A DNA stretch of 64,000 bases from Kitasatospora fiedleri (GCF_948472415.1 NZ_OX419519.1:1116001-1180000); one strand, 5' to 3'; shown: positions 17,501 to 27,394, counted from the first letter of the stretch. The notes: generated by a model not told the origin, from the letters alone. Translations and numbers: made by a program.

Positions 17501-18923
17501 CCTCGACGAGAGCGCCTCCCCGGTGGTCGGCACGCCCGAGAGCGACGCGCTGACCGCCTACAACGGCCCGCAGGCCAACGCGACCGGCATCACCGGCCAG
17601 GCCGTCCACCTCGACGGAACGGACGACTACCTGCGCACCTCGCGTCCGCAGGTCGACGGCACCCGGGACTTCTCCGTCTCGGCCTGGGTGAAGCTGCCCA
17701 AGCTCGCCGACAGCGACACCGCCGCCCGGATCGCGATCAGCCAGATCGGCCAGCACAACAGCGAGTTCTCGCTGTACTACTCGGCCGCCTGGAAGCGCTG
17801 GTCCTTCGGCCGCTACAAGGAGGACACCGCCGTCGACACCCTGGTGCGCACCTGGCAGCCCGACTGCACCCCCGGCACCATGGTCGGCACCGTGCCGTGC
17901 TTCGCGGGCACCACCGGCGAGTGGACGCACCTGATCGGCGTCAACGACACCACCGCGAAGAAGACCCGCCTGTACATCAACGGCTACCTGGTCGGCGAGG
18001 CCGACTACACGCAGAACTCGCCGTGGGCCAACCCCGGCCCGCTGCAGATCGGCTCCGCCAACCGCGAGGGCGCCAACACCGAGTTCTTCGGCGGCGACAT
18101 CGACGACGTCCGCGTCTTCGACCGGATCATCACGAACCCGGAAGCCACCGCGATGGCCCAGCAGCACCCGGTGCTGGCCGGCCGCTGGAAGCTCAACACC
18201 GCCACCTCCGGCACCACCCCCGACGAGAGCCAGGCCCACCGCAACGCGACCCTGGGCGGCGGTGCGTCCATCGACACCACCAGCATGGGCATGCTGATGA
18301 CGCCGGGCTTCCTCCAACTGGACGGCACCGACGACTACGCCACCACCGCCGCCGCCCCGGTCCACACCAACCAGAGCTTCACGCTCGCCGGCTGGGTGAA
18401 CACCCCGGGCACTCCCACCAAGGACATGACGGCGCTGTCCCTGAACGGTGCCAACAACAGCCCGGTCACGGTGCGCTGGCACTCCCTGGGCACGGACCCG
18501 ACGGGGAAGCCCCTGGGTCAGTGGCAGGCCGAGCTCCGCACCACCGACGCCGCCACCGGCTTCACGCGCACCCTCGTGGCCCACACCCCGCAGGAATCAC
18601 TGTGGGAGAACTGGGCCCACCTCGCGGTCAGTTACGACGCCTTCACCAGCCGGCTCGTGCTGTACGTCAACGGCGTGGCCGAGAACAACACCTGCGCCGA
18701 CAGCGCCCCCGGCTGTGTGCCGAACGTCTCCTCCACCGGTGCCCCGCAGCCCTACGAGGCCACCGGCGGGCTGCAGTTCGGCCGCAACCGGGCCGGCGGC
18801 GCCTGGGGCGAGTACTTCTCCGGGCAGCTCGACGACGTCTGGTTGTACCAGGGCGTGCTGAGTCCCGACCAGGTCTACGCGCTCGCCAGCAGCCCGGACG
18901 AACCGGCGAACCCCAGCACCTGA
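14541..18923 (+). CDS. Large secreted LamG-domain protein, partner of RHS protein
   Basis: A 1460-residue exported protein. The N-terminus (RERFARRRFGRGLTAALLSAGVV...AVAAEEA) is a signal peptide with two arginine clusters. Residues about 30-310 are a beta-rich propeptide-like region seen before RHS systems in actinomycetes, with an Ala/Ser/Pro linker near 250-300. Residues about 350-535 form a DNRLRE/carbohydrate-binding-like beta domain, then an Ig/Fn-like part. Three LamG (concanavalin-like jellyroll) repeats follow at about 765-970, 980-1200 and 1210-1450, each with LDGTDDY-type starts and YVNG turns. LamG repeats bind glycans or proteins. GTG start at 14541. It is followed by a hairpin and the RHS gene. 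Confidence 0.85.
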   Translation: MRERFARRRFGRGLTAALLSAGVVAGAAGIPAVAPAVAAEEATPAVNPTVSVPAQETAETLAVAEAKRTGKPVEVDALRRESSDVVAQPDGRLVSTTYVQPKRVRRAGGWVDVDPALAVLASGAVAPKAATADIEFSGGGSGQPLVRMSRAGKELKLTWPKALPKPVLDGETAEYRSILPDVDLKLTASATGFSQVLVVHTPEAAKNPELASLRLGLQADGLTVKQEGDGSLKAVDSSGGGTVFQAPVPVMWDSATAADAAPASASPSAGASAAAKAPLAKSKSAAAPAAPAASEAEPGTVPGEGAKMTRLKVDLPKDSMVLTPDRTMLEDPSTVYPVMIDPAWNTPNAADWAGVSRAYPNQAYWHFTYTSTYVHDWGVGYCGDTSRCAPTDVKRAFFQVPSGSFVGKQILSAEFGTYESHSYSCDARTVELWNTGYIAKGLNWNSQNASGFWSRHLQDINTAKGWSGSCPGGWLEFGGTSGAVKDLVQDAANWGWSSITFGLKAQNESDTLAWKRFTDDAFLRVYYNLRPNQMPMGDMNSTPGGSCQFEPVGVNQLPKVNTKASDPDGDAIGVQFAVNWDAGDGLRRRWWSTGAENTPPASDSFKGSGSIFSYQLPDSFPHNTRLSWEARAWDGNAWGPWSSDGDPTACYFTVDTAIPGGPEITSASYPGSAQRDADLPPTDGVGRYASFTLKGGSTIAKYRWAMDDSAFTELPTTGGAAQTVKVLLQSPGVHTLTAQTVNGVGTVSQPETYSFKVLNGQGQRSGWSMDGNLNGSGAEIPATLGSGATAGAPGHLGSALSFNGDAQSGYAQTDAAVLDTSKSYSASAWVKFDGAASSRIAVSQNGQNYYAFTLGANTVGTENRWTFKVQSLAGDSDSTTFAVSAPTAAPTGQWTHLTGVYDSAAKTIVLYVNGAKAGSTNVPSALWDGHGSVQIGRDRWKGQWSAAWPGAVDEVKLWDRPLSAAEAAKVAADQPVTTGTPAKAVWHLDESASPVVGTPESDALTAYNGPQANATGITGQAVHLDGTDDYLRTSRPQVDGTRDFSVSAWVKLPKLADSDTAARIAISQIGQHNSEFSLYYSAAWKRWSFGRYKEDTAVDTLVRTWQPDCTPGTMVGTVPCFAGTTGEWTHLIGVNDTTAKKTRLYINGYLVGEADYTQNSPWANPGPLQIGSANREGANTEFFGGDIDDVRVFDRIITNPEATAMAQQHPVLAGRWKLNTATSGTTPDESQAHRNATLGGGASIDTTSMGMLMTPGFLQLDGTDDYATTAAAPVHTNQSFTLAGWVNTPGTPTKDMTALSLNGANNSPVTVRWHSLGTDPTGKPLGQWQAELRTTDAATGFTRTLVAHTPQESLWENWAHLAVSYDAFTSRLVLYVNGVAENNTCADSAPGCVPNVSSTGAPQPYEATGGLQFGRNRAGGAWGEYFSGQLDDVWLYQGVLSPDQVYALASSPDEPANPST

Positions 18924-18938
18924 CCTCTCCTCCGATCC

Positions 18939-18967
18939 GGGCCGGGCAGCACCCAGCTGCCCGGCCC
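18939..18967 (+). terminator. Hairpin between LamG and RHS genes
   Basis: GGGCCGGGCAGC (18939-18950) pairs perfectly with 18956-18967 around a 5-base loop. It may partly terminate or attenuate readthrough into the RHS gene, which has no obvious promoter of its own in the 92-base gap. Confidence 0.6.
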
Positions 18968-19015
18968 GTCGTCCCTTCACGCCCGGAAACGGGCCCGCAC
19001 CCAAGGAAACCCATC

Positions 19016-22000
19016 GTGAGAACGGACAGGTCCGCCGAACGGCGGACCCGAGGAAGGGTCGCCGCCGCCGTCGCGGCCACCCTGGTGGGATCGCTGATAC
19101 CCACCCTGTCACTGGCCTCGGCGGTCGCCGACACCTACCGGAAGCCGTCGGCCGTCTCCCCGGAGAAGCCGGTCAAGGGCCACGACACCAAGCCCAAGCC
19201 AGCCAAGGCCGACACCACCGTCAGCAAGACCGACGGCAAGAAGGGCAGCCTGCCCGGCCAGGGCAGTGCCACTCTCGACCTGCCCGGCGAGCGGGGCAAG
19301 GCGGTGAAGGCCGGCAAGCTGCCGGTCTCCCTCACCTCCTCCGGCGCGGCCGCCAAGGACGCCAAGGTCGAGGTGCTCGACCAGAGCGCGGCGGCCAGGG
19401 CCGGGATCAGCGGCCTGGTCCTCACCGTCGCGGGCGTGAGCGACAGCTCCGGCGTCAGCGTGGACTACTCGTCGTTCGCCCAGGCGGCGGGCTCCGGCTT
19501 CGGCTCGCGCCTGAAGCTGGTCCGACTGCCCGACTGCGCGCTCACCACGCCCGAGCTGCCCGAGTGCCGGGTGCAGACCCCGCTGCCGGGCGGCAACGAC
19601 GTCGAGGCGCAGACCGTCAAGGCCGACGCGCTGACCGCCGCCACCGCCGGCTCCACCCGCCTCCAGGGCACGGGCGGCGCCGTCGTGCTCGGCGTCACCG
19701 CCGGGACGGCCGGGCCCAGCGGCGACTACAAGGCCACGCCGCTGTCCTCCGCGTCCTCGTGGTCGACCTCGCTCAACAGCGGGTCGTTCACCTGGTCCTA
19801 CGACATGCCGCTGAGTCCCATGCCGGGCGCCCTGACGCCGAAGGTCGGCCTGTCGTACGACTCGGGTTCGATCGACGGGCGCACCGCGAACAGCAACAAC
19901 CAGGCGTCCTGGGTGGGTGACGGCTTCGACCTGTCGCCCGGCTTCGTCGAGCGCTCCTACAAGGCGTGCGCGGACGACGGTGCCCCCAAGACCAACGGTT
20001 CCAACCCCGGTGACCTGTGCTGGGGCACCGACAACGCCACGATCAGCTTCGCCGGGCACTCCGGCGAGCTGATTCCCGTCTCCGCCGACGAGTGGCGCCT
20101 GAAGGACGACGATGCGACGAAGGTCGTCCGGGTCCGCGACACGGGTCGTGGCAACGGCGACAACGACGGTGAGTACTTCAAGGCCACCACCACTGACGGC
20201 ACCGCTTATTACTTCGGCTACAACCGCCTGCCCAACTGGGCCAGCGGGAAGCCGGAGACGAAGTCGGTCTACACGGTGCCGGTGTTCGGCAACAACGCGG
20301 GCGAGCCGTGCAACGGCGCGAACTTCGACGCGTCGTGGTGCCAGCAGGGCTGGCGGTGGAACCTCGACCTGGTGGTCGACGCCCACGGCAACGACATCAC
20401 CTACTGGTACACCCCCGAGACCAACAACTACAGCCGCAACCTCAAGACCGCCAACCGCACCCCCTACATCCGCGGCGGGCACCTCGACCACATCGAGTAC
20501 GGCCAGCAGAAGACGGACCTCTACTCCGCGACCGTCAAGCCGATGGCCCGGGTGGAGTTCGGCACCGCCGAGCGCTGCCTGGAGAGCAACGCCGCTCTCT
20601 GCGCAGCGAATTCGATCGACACCAACCGGCAGTACTGGTACGACACCCCCTGGAACGAGAACTGCAAGGACGGCACCGACTGCACCACGCAGTTCTCGCC
20701 GACCTTCTTCACCCGCACCCGCCTGACCCAGGTCGTCGCCAAGACCCTCCAGGCAGGCGGCACCTACGCTCTGGTGGACACCTGGGACCTGACCCACAAG
20801 TGGGGCACCGCCGACTACGACTACCAGCTCCTGCTGGCCTCCATCACCCACACCGGCAACTCCGCCACACCCGCCGTCCCGCTGCCCCCCACCACCTTCG
20901 CCTACAAGCAAATGGCCAACCGGCTCGACAAGACCGGCGACGGACGCGCCCCCTTCATCAAGCAGCGCCTGGGCACCATCACCGACGAGATCGGCGGCCA
21001 GGTGGACGTCAACTACTCGGCCGCCCCATGCGACTGGGCCAGCCTGCCCACCCCGCAGACCAACACCACCCGCTGCTTCCCCCAGATGTACCAGGCCTCC
21101 GACGAGTCCCCGGTCACCACGGAGTGGTTCAACAAGTACGTCGTCGACGCGGTCATCCAGACCGACCGCACCGGCGGCGCACCCGACATGGTCACCCACT
21201 ACAGCCTACCTCGGCGACGCCGCCTGGCACTTCGACGACGAGGACGGCCTGACCAAGGAGAAGCTCAAGACCTGGTCGCAGTGGCGCGGCTACGCCCACG
21301 TCCGCGTCCAGACCGGCGGCAGCGCCGCGATGTCCACCCAGGCCGACCACTTCTTCCTGCGCGGCATGGACGGCGACCGCAACAACCCCACCGACAAGAA
21401 CAGCAAGCGCACCGTCACCGTCAACGACGGCCAGGGCACCACCCTGACCGACGACCAGGCCTGGGCCGGCTACGAGTACCGCACCGAACAGTACGACAAG
21501 CCCGACGGCGCGATCCTCAACAAGACCGTCAGCACCCCCTGGAAGAAGCAGACCGCCCAGCGCGTGCGCGACTGGGGCACCACCACCGCCAACCTCACCG
21601 GCACCAGCACCACCCGCACCTTCACCTCCCTCGACAAGGGCGCGGGCACCACCTGGCGCGAGACCCGCACCAACACCACCTTCGACGACTACGGCCGCCC
21701 GACGATGTTGGAGGAGCTCGGTGACAGTGGGCTAAGCGACGACGACACCTGTACCCGTGTTACCTACGCGGACAATACCGGCGCCTGGGTCCTCTCCGGT
21801 GTGATTCGCAAGGAGACCGTCGCGGCGAACTGCTCCGCGACCGTCGACCGCGACACCAAGGCCGACGGCACCTCCGCCGTGCTGTCGGACGTCCGCTACC
21901 GCTACGACGGCCAGGACTACGGCACCGCGCCCGTCAAGGGGGACGTCACACTCACCCACACGCTCAAGTCACGAACCGGAAGCAGCGCCACCTACCTGGA

Positions 22001-25000
22001 CAGTGCCGCCACCCACGACACGTACGGCCGGCCCCTGACCGCCACGACCCTGGCGTCGACCACGGTCTTCGACACCACCGACGCGAGCAAGTCCACCACC
22101 ACGGCCTCTTCGCTCGCCCGGACCACCACCACCGCCTACACCCCGGCCACCGGCCGGACCACCAAGATGGTGGTGACCACGCCGCCGGCCACCGTCGGCA
22201 ACGCCGCCACCACCCGGAACACGACCACCGACTACGACCTGCTGCGCGGCCTGGCAACCGACTCGATCGACACCAACAACCGCCGCACCGACATCACGCA
22301 CGACGCGCTCGGCCGCACCCTGAAGGTCTGGCAGCCCGACCGCTCCAAGACCAACGGCCAGACCCCCGACCAGGAGTACGCCTACACCGTCGCCGACGGC
22401 CAGATCACCGCGGTCTCCAGCAAGAGCCTCAACGAGGACGGCTCCCAGCAGACCGCCTACACCCTCTACGACGGCTTCGGCCGGGTCCGGCAGACCCAGT
22501 CTCCCGGTGACAGCGGCGGCCGAATCCTCACCGACACCTTCTACGACGAGCGCGGCCAGACCGCCCTCGCCTACGCCCCCTACTACGCCACCGGCGCCCC
22601 CTCGGCCACCCTGCGCGGCGTCGACGACACCACCGGGGTCGAAACTCAGACCAAGCAGGAGTTCGACGGCCTCGGCCGGGTCGTCAAATCCACGGCCCTG
22701 GCGGGCAACGGCGTCGGAACCCCGCTGTCCACCACGCTCACCGAGTACGGCGGCGACCAGGTCACCGTCACCCGCCCACCGGCGGCACTCCCACCACGGT
22801 GATCAGCAACGTGGCCGGCCAGATCGTGGAACTACGCCAGTACAAGTCCGCGACGCCCACCGGCGCCTACGACTCCACCAAGTACGTGTACGACTCGGCG
22901 GGCAACCTGTCGAAGCTGACCGATCCGGCCGGCACCGTCTGGAGCTGGACCTACGACCAGCGCGGCCGGCTGACGAAGTCCGTCGACCCGGACGCCGGAA
23001 CCTCGTTGACGAGCTACAACGACCGGGGCGAGGTCAGCAGCACCACCGACGGACGCGGCAAGACTGTGGCCAGCGTCTACGACAACCTGTCGCGGCGGCT
23101 GGAGACCCGTGACGGTTCGGCCACCGGCCCGCTGCTGACCTCCCAGGTCTGGGACCCGGCCAACAACAAGGGCCAGCTGTCCAGCACGTCGCGCTTCAGC
23201 ACGGTCGGCGGGGTCACCCGCGAGTACAAGACCGCGTACTCGTTCTTCGACAGCATGGGCCGTCCGACCCGCACCACCGTGACCGTCCCCTCCGTCCCCG
23301 GCCAGGAAGCACTCGCCGGCAACTACCTCACCAGCACCACCTACCGCTTCGACGGCCAGATCGGCTCCCTCTACTACCCGGCAGCCGGCAACCTCACCGC
23401 CGAAACGGTCGCGTTCACCTACGACGGCCTGCACCGGCTCACCGCCGTCGGCAACTCCCTCACCAACCAGACCTACCAGACCGGACAGACCTACAGCCTG
23501 ACCGGCAAGCCGCTGCAGACCACGCTCTCCAACGGCACCGCCAACAAGCAGGTCTACGTCACCGACTCCTACGAGTGGGGCACCCAGCGCCTGGCCTCCA
23601 GCCGCACCGACCAGTACGGCATCGCCACCCCGGCCCGCGCCGCCGCCTACACCTACGACCAGGCCGGCAACGTCACCTCCCTGACCGACACCTCCTCCTC
23701 CGGCACCGACCGGCAGTGCTACCAGTACGACTACCTGGCGCGCCTGACCCAGGCGTACACCCCCAACACCGGTAGCTGCACCGCCCCCAGCGGCACCCAG
23801 CTCGGCGGCCCCGCCCCCTACTGGACCAGCTGGACCTACAACACCAACGGCACCCGGGCCACCGAGACCCGCCACGACCCGGCGGGCAACACCGCCCAGG
23901 ACGCCACCACCAGCTACACCTACCCCGCGAACCGTCCCCACGCCCTCGCCTCCACCAGCACAACCACCGGCGCCCTCGGCACCCCCGTCGTGGAGAGCTA
24001 CGGATACGACGACGCGGGCAACACCACCACCCGCACCCTCAAACCCGCCCCGAACCAGACCAGCGACCAGACCCTGACCTGGAACACCGAGGGCAGACTC
24101 GACCAAACCGTCACCACCAGCAGAACCGGCACCACCACCACCGGCACCACCACCACCGACTACCTCTACGACGCCGCCGGTAACCGCCTGATCGGCCACA
24201 CCGCCGACACCACCAACCCGACAGCCGAGAACTGGACGCTCTACCTCGGCGCCACCGAGCTCAAACTGGTCAAGGGCGCCAGCAAGGCCACCGCCACCCG
24301 CTACTACTCCCTCACCGGCGCCACCGCCGTCCGCACCGACGACAACAAGATCACCTTCCAGATCACCGACCACCATGGCACCGCCACGGTCGGCATCGAC
24401 GCCACCACCGGCACGGTGAACCAGCGCCGCTCACTCCCGTTCGGCGCCACCCGCGGCACCGCACCCACCACCTGGGCCGGCACCCGCGGCTTCCTCGGCG
24501 GCACCGACGAACCCACCGGCCTCACCCACCTCGGAGCCCGCGACTACGACCCCACCACCGCACGCTTCCTGAGCGTCGACCCCTCCTGACCTCCACCGAC
24601 CCCCAATCACTCTCCGCCTACACTTACAGCGACAACAACCCACTCACCCTCAGCGACCCCACCGGCTGATGGCGTGGGACCCGGAAACGGGTATCGCCGC
24701 CGGAACGAACGGCCAGCTGAGCGCCGCTGTCGCAAAAGCGTACAAAAATGGCTTCAAGCCCGGTCCGGCCTATACCCCGAACACTACGGTCCATGTAAGT
24801 GCCCATGTCATCGTCTCGACCGACAACAAGAATCTCGCACGCATCCAGAAGCGGTGGGATGCGGAGGTCGCCAAGTTCGGCCAGCCCAAGAATGCGGCGG
24901 ATGAATACAGATTCTGGCGATCCATCTGCCGGACCGATACTTCCGGGTTCTGCGAGGGACAGTTCAACAAAACCTTCGGACTGACCGCCGGAGGAGAGGA

Positions 25001-25517
25001 CCAGCCCGACCTCCTGCAGGCAGGAGCGGTTTCGGTCGGTGCAAGCGGGGTGGTTCGAAACCTCAAGGACCTCCAGTCCCTGCGCGGGATCTCCCGAGAG
25101 GATTTCCGGGAGATGATGGAGGCCGCCGGGTACGAGCGAGCCCCGATGAACGAGAACGCGGCCTACGGAAAGTTCGGCGAAAAGGACTTCGGCGACCTTT
25201 ACACCAAGGGGGACAGGGGCGTCAGCTTCATGTACGAGGCCGGCGACGAATCGACAGCGACTGCGGGTGACGTGCACGCGGGACCATACGTCAAGATCCA
25301 GGCGAAGTTGAAGCTCTACAAGGAACAGATCAACGGGAAGGGAAAGCCGAAGGAGTGGTCACGACGCATTCCGGGGGCAGGCAACCCCAACCCGCTGTCC
25401 GGGCTCGCCGAAGAGGTACCGGCCCCGGTCCAGGGATGGCTGAACGAGAACATCCCGGGCCCCGCTGCTCCGCGAACCGGCCTGAACATGCCCGAAGTCG
25501 ACCCCGCAGCACCATAG
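19016..25517 (+). CDS. Secreted RHS/YD-repeat polymorphic toxin, four one-base frameshifts
   Basis: GTG at 19016 has AAGGAAA 7 bases upstream. The product begins with a signal peptide (about 1-38). A beta-rich N-terminal region follows, with SYDSGSIDGRTANSNNQ, GDGFDLSPGFVERSYKAC and an RHS shell that includes many YD repeats (YDSAGNLSKLTDPAG, TYDGLHRLTAVG, YDDAGNTTT). The RHS core end LTHLGARDYDPTTARFLSVDP leads to SDPTG, the usual junction before a variable toxin. The frame shifts at about 21205 (extra C), 22778, 24581 and 24666 (each a lost C). With these corrected the length is exactly 2168 codons. After DPTG lies a unique C-terminal domain described separately. The shell would be secreted and release the tip. 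Confidence 0.85.
24669..25517 (+). other. Variable C-terminal toxin domain of the RHS protein, unrecognised family
   Basis: About 282 residues after DPTG, starting MAWDPETGIAAGTN, a linker common after RHS cores. The body has a Cys pair 10 residues apart (SICRTDTSGFCEGQFNK, near 99-115), charged helices (SREDFREMMEAAGYERA), and a late segment GDVHAGPYVKIQAKLKLYKE holding one His and a basic stretch that could be catalytic or RNA-binding. It ends in a Pro-rich tail. Codon third positions are less G/C-biased than in the RHS shell, suggesting separate acquisition. I match no nuclease, deaminase or ADP-ribosyltransferase motif with confidence. Confidence 0.6.
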
Positions 25518-25533
25518 ATGATGGGAGTTGAAA

Positions 25534-26064
25534 GTGAAGAATGCCAGAGTTGATCTTTCTGCGGCGCGCGAGGATCTGTACGAGCCGCTCATGCGGGCCG
25601 TGTGCCCCTCCTCGCAAGGCGAGGCGGCATTCCGGCTCGTCTACCGAGTCGAGCCGCTGTGGGAATGGCTCCTCTCGCACGGGTTCATCGAACTGAAGTC
25701 GCGCGAGCACTACGACCTGGTCGACATCGACCTGAGATCCGCTCTCGCCCGCATGCGGGAGGACGGGGGGAGTTCCGGGAGCGAAGGGAGCGGCCCCGAG
25801 ATCGACGGTTCCTCCCGTGCGGTCCTGGCGGTCGCCGCGAACCTGGCCGGCAGCGATCACGGGAGCCTGCGCAACGTCCTGCCCGAACTGGACGGGGAAC
25901 ACGTGGCGTTCGTGGCCGAGGCGGTGATGTACGCCGCAGGGTATTTGGACGGCTCCGCGGACCCCTGGGGCAACGAGGACCCGAGGACGAGCACGGGCTG
26001 GGGCCGAACGGTAACGCGAGGGAGGAGCGCCTGGAGAGCCTCTGACAGTGAAGACGTGAAGTAG
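25534..26064 (+). CDS. Candidate immunity protein for the RHS toxin
   Basis: A 176-residue acidic, soluble protein with no signal peptide, starting at GTG 25534 with GGGAG 6 bases upstream and only 16 bases after the toxin stop. The middle (LVYRVEPLWEWLLSHGFIEL and HYDLVDIDLRSALARM) and a second helical unit (VLAVAANLAGSDHGSLRNVLPEL, HVAFVAEAVMYAAGYLDG) look alpha-helical. I do not recognise the family. Position, size, acidity and tight linkage fit a cognate immunity protein that neutralises the C-terminal domain in the cytoplasm; this is inference from context. A strong terminator follows. Confidence 0.65.
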   Translation: MKNARVDLSAAREDLYEPLMRAVCPSSQGEAAFRLVYRVEPLWEWLLSHGFIELKSREHYDLVDIDLRSALARMREDGGSSGSEGSGPEIDGSSRAVLAVAANLAGSDHGSLRNVLPELDGEHVAFVAEAVMYAAGYLDGSADPWGNEDPRTSTGWGRTVTRGRSAWRASDSEDVK

Positions 26065-26077
26065 TGGAAACGTGATT

Positions 26078-26114
26078 CCGGTGTGGCCCGCAGACTCTCC
26101 GCGGGCCACACCGG
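26078..26114 (+). terminator. Terminator closing the toxin/immunity locus
   Basis: A perfect 14-bp stem, CCGGTGTGGCCCGC (26078-26091) and its complement (26101-26114), with a 9-base loop, followed by CCGTTT. It lies 14 bases past the immunity stop. Confidence 0.85.
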
Positions 26115-26143
26115 CCGTTTCGGGCCCCGGCCGCCGCCCGGGG

Positions 26144-26174
26144 CCCCGCCGCCGGACTCAGTCCGGCGGCGGGG
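26144..26174 (-). terminator. Perfect hairpin with the LacI stop codon as its loop
   Basis: CCCCGCCGCCGGAC (26144-26157) pairs perfectly with 26161-26174. The 3-base loop TCA (26158-26160) is the stop codon of the LacI-type gene read on the minus strand. The two convergent terminators stand 30 bases apart. Confidence 0.65.
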
Positions 26175-27186
26175 TCTCGCCGGAGCCGCGCGGGACGAGG
26201 AGGGTGGGGAGTTCGAGGCGGGCGGGCGGGGTGGTGTCGCCGGTGAGGCGGTCGAAGAGGCGGCGGGCGGCGAGGGCGCCGAGGGCGACCGGGTCCTGGG
26301 CGACGACGGTGAGGCCGGGGGTGAGCAGGTCGGCGAGTTCGAGGTCGTCGAAGCCGACCAGGGCGGGGCGGCGGTCGGCCGGGAGCCGGTGCAGGGCGAC
26401 GAGGGTGACGCGGTTGTTGGCGGTGAACAGGGCGGTGACGGCGTCGGGGCCGGTGGTGAGGCGGTGCACGGCGGCGGCGACCCGGGCGCGGTCGGTGGGG
26501 CCGCAGTCGACCCAGCGTTCGTCGACGGGCAGTCCGGCGGCGGCCATCGCCGCGCGGTAGCCGCGCAGGCGTTCGGCGGCGGTGTGGATGGACGGGAGGT
26601 CGCCGACGAAGCCGATCCGGCGGTGTCCGTGGGCGATCAGGTGCGCGGTGCCGGCCTCCGCGCCGCCCGCGTTGTCGCTGAGCACGGCGTCGGCGTCGAT
26701 GCGGCTGCCGGGGCGGTCCAGGAAGACCACGGGCGTGCCGGACTCGATCTCGGGCAGCAGGTAGCGGTGGTCGTCCCCGGCCGGGACGACGATCAGCCCG
26801 TCCACCCGCCGGGCGCAGAACGCCAGCGCCAACTCCCGTTCGCGCGAAGGGTCCTCGGCGCTGGAGCCGGTGAACAGCAGACAGCCCTCGGCCGCCGCGA
26901 CCTGTTCGACGGAGCGGGAGAGCGCGGAGGAGAACGGGTCGCTGATGTCCTCCAGCAGCAGCGCGACGCTCGCCGTCCGGCCGGTGCGCAGCAGCCGGGC
27001 GCTGTCGTTGCGCCGGAAGCCGAGCGTCTCGATCGCGGTCCGCACCCGGGCGGCCATCTCGGGCGTCACCCCGCTCTCGCCGTTCACCACCCGGGAGACC
27101 GTCTTCAGCCCGACCCCGGCCGCCGCCGCGACGTCCTTCATGGTCGGGCGGGCACCGCGAGGGCTACTGGCAGGGCTGCTGGTCAT
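26158..27186 (-). CDS. LacI-family transcriptional regulator
   Basis: A 342-residue repressor. The HTH lies at about 15-60 (MKDVAAAAGVGLKTVSRVVNG), with the hinge helix ARLLRTGRT binding the minor groove. The periplasmic-binding-protein-like effector domain covers 70-335 (SVALLLEDISDPF, DGLIVVPAGDD, GFVGDLPSIHTAAERLRGY, ALVGFDDLELADLL). It should bind a sugar or sugar phosphate. Divergent from a ROK sugar kinase with a perfect palindrome in the shared gap (27383-27394), so the kinase is the likely target and the repressor probably regulates itself too. The first Met of MTSS is taken as start; M16 (MKDV) is an alternative. Confidence 0.9.
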   Translation of the reverse strand: MTSSPASSPRGARPTMKDVAAAAGVGLKTVSRVVNGESGVTPEMAARVRTAIETLGFRRNDSARLLRTGRTASVALLLEDISDPFSSALSRSVEQVAAAEGCLLFTGSSAEDPSRERELALAFCARRVDGLIVVPAGDDHRYLLPEIESGTPVVFLDRPGSRIDADAVLSDNAGGAEAGTAHLIAHGHRRIGFVGDLPSIHTAAERLRGYRAAMAAAGLPVDERWVDCGPTDRARVAAAVHRLTTGPDAVTALFTANNRVTLVALHRLPADRRPALVGFDDLELADLLTPGLTVVAQDPVALGALAARRLFDRLTGDTTPPARLELPTLLVPRGSGETPPPD

Positions 27187-27382
27187 GCCAGGGAGGATAG
27201 TGCGGGCCCGGCGGGCCCCGGCACGCCCGAGGTCCGGTCCGTCCTCCCGCCACCGCCACTACCGCCCCCGTCACCGCAGCTACGGGCAGTGAGCACCACC
27301 GGCAGAGCGGCAGGCGGACGGGGGTGACCGACCCCACGGGCCGCTCGGCACCGGAGGCACCGGACCGTGACCGAGGGCGCTG

Positions 27383-27394
27383 GACAACGTTGTC
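27383..27394. promoter_or_regulatory. LacI-type operator
   Basis: Perfect 12-bp palindrome GACAACGTTGTC with the central CG typical of LacI-family operators, 88 bases before the ROK gene start and about 200 bases from the LacI start. Confidence 0.7.

Noticed and set aside
15174-18584. An 1136-codon minus-strand frame opposite the LamG gene
   Set aside because: Low-complexity Val/Gly/Arg sequence with no family features; the LamG protein on the plus strand is clearly real.
14541-26064. The LamG/RHS locus as an integrated element with attachment sites or a transposase
   Set aside because: No integrase, transposase, tRNA gene or flanking direct repeats were found in the window.
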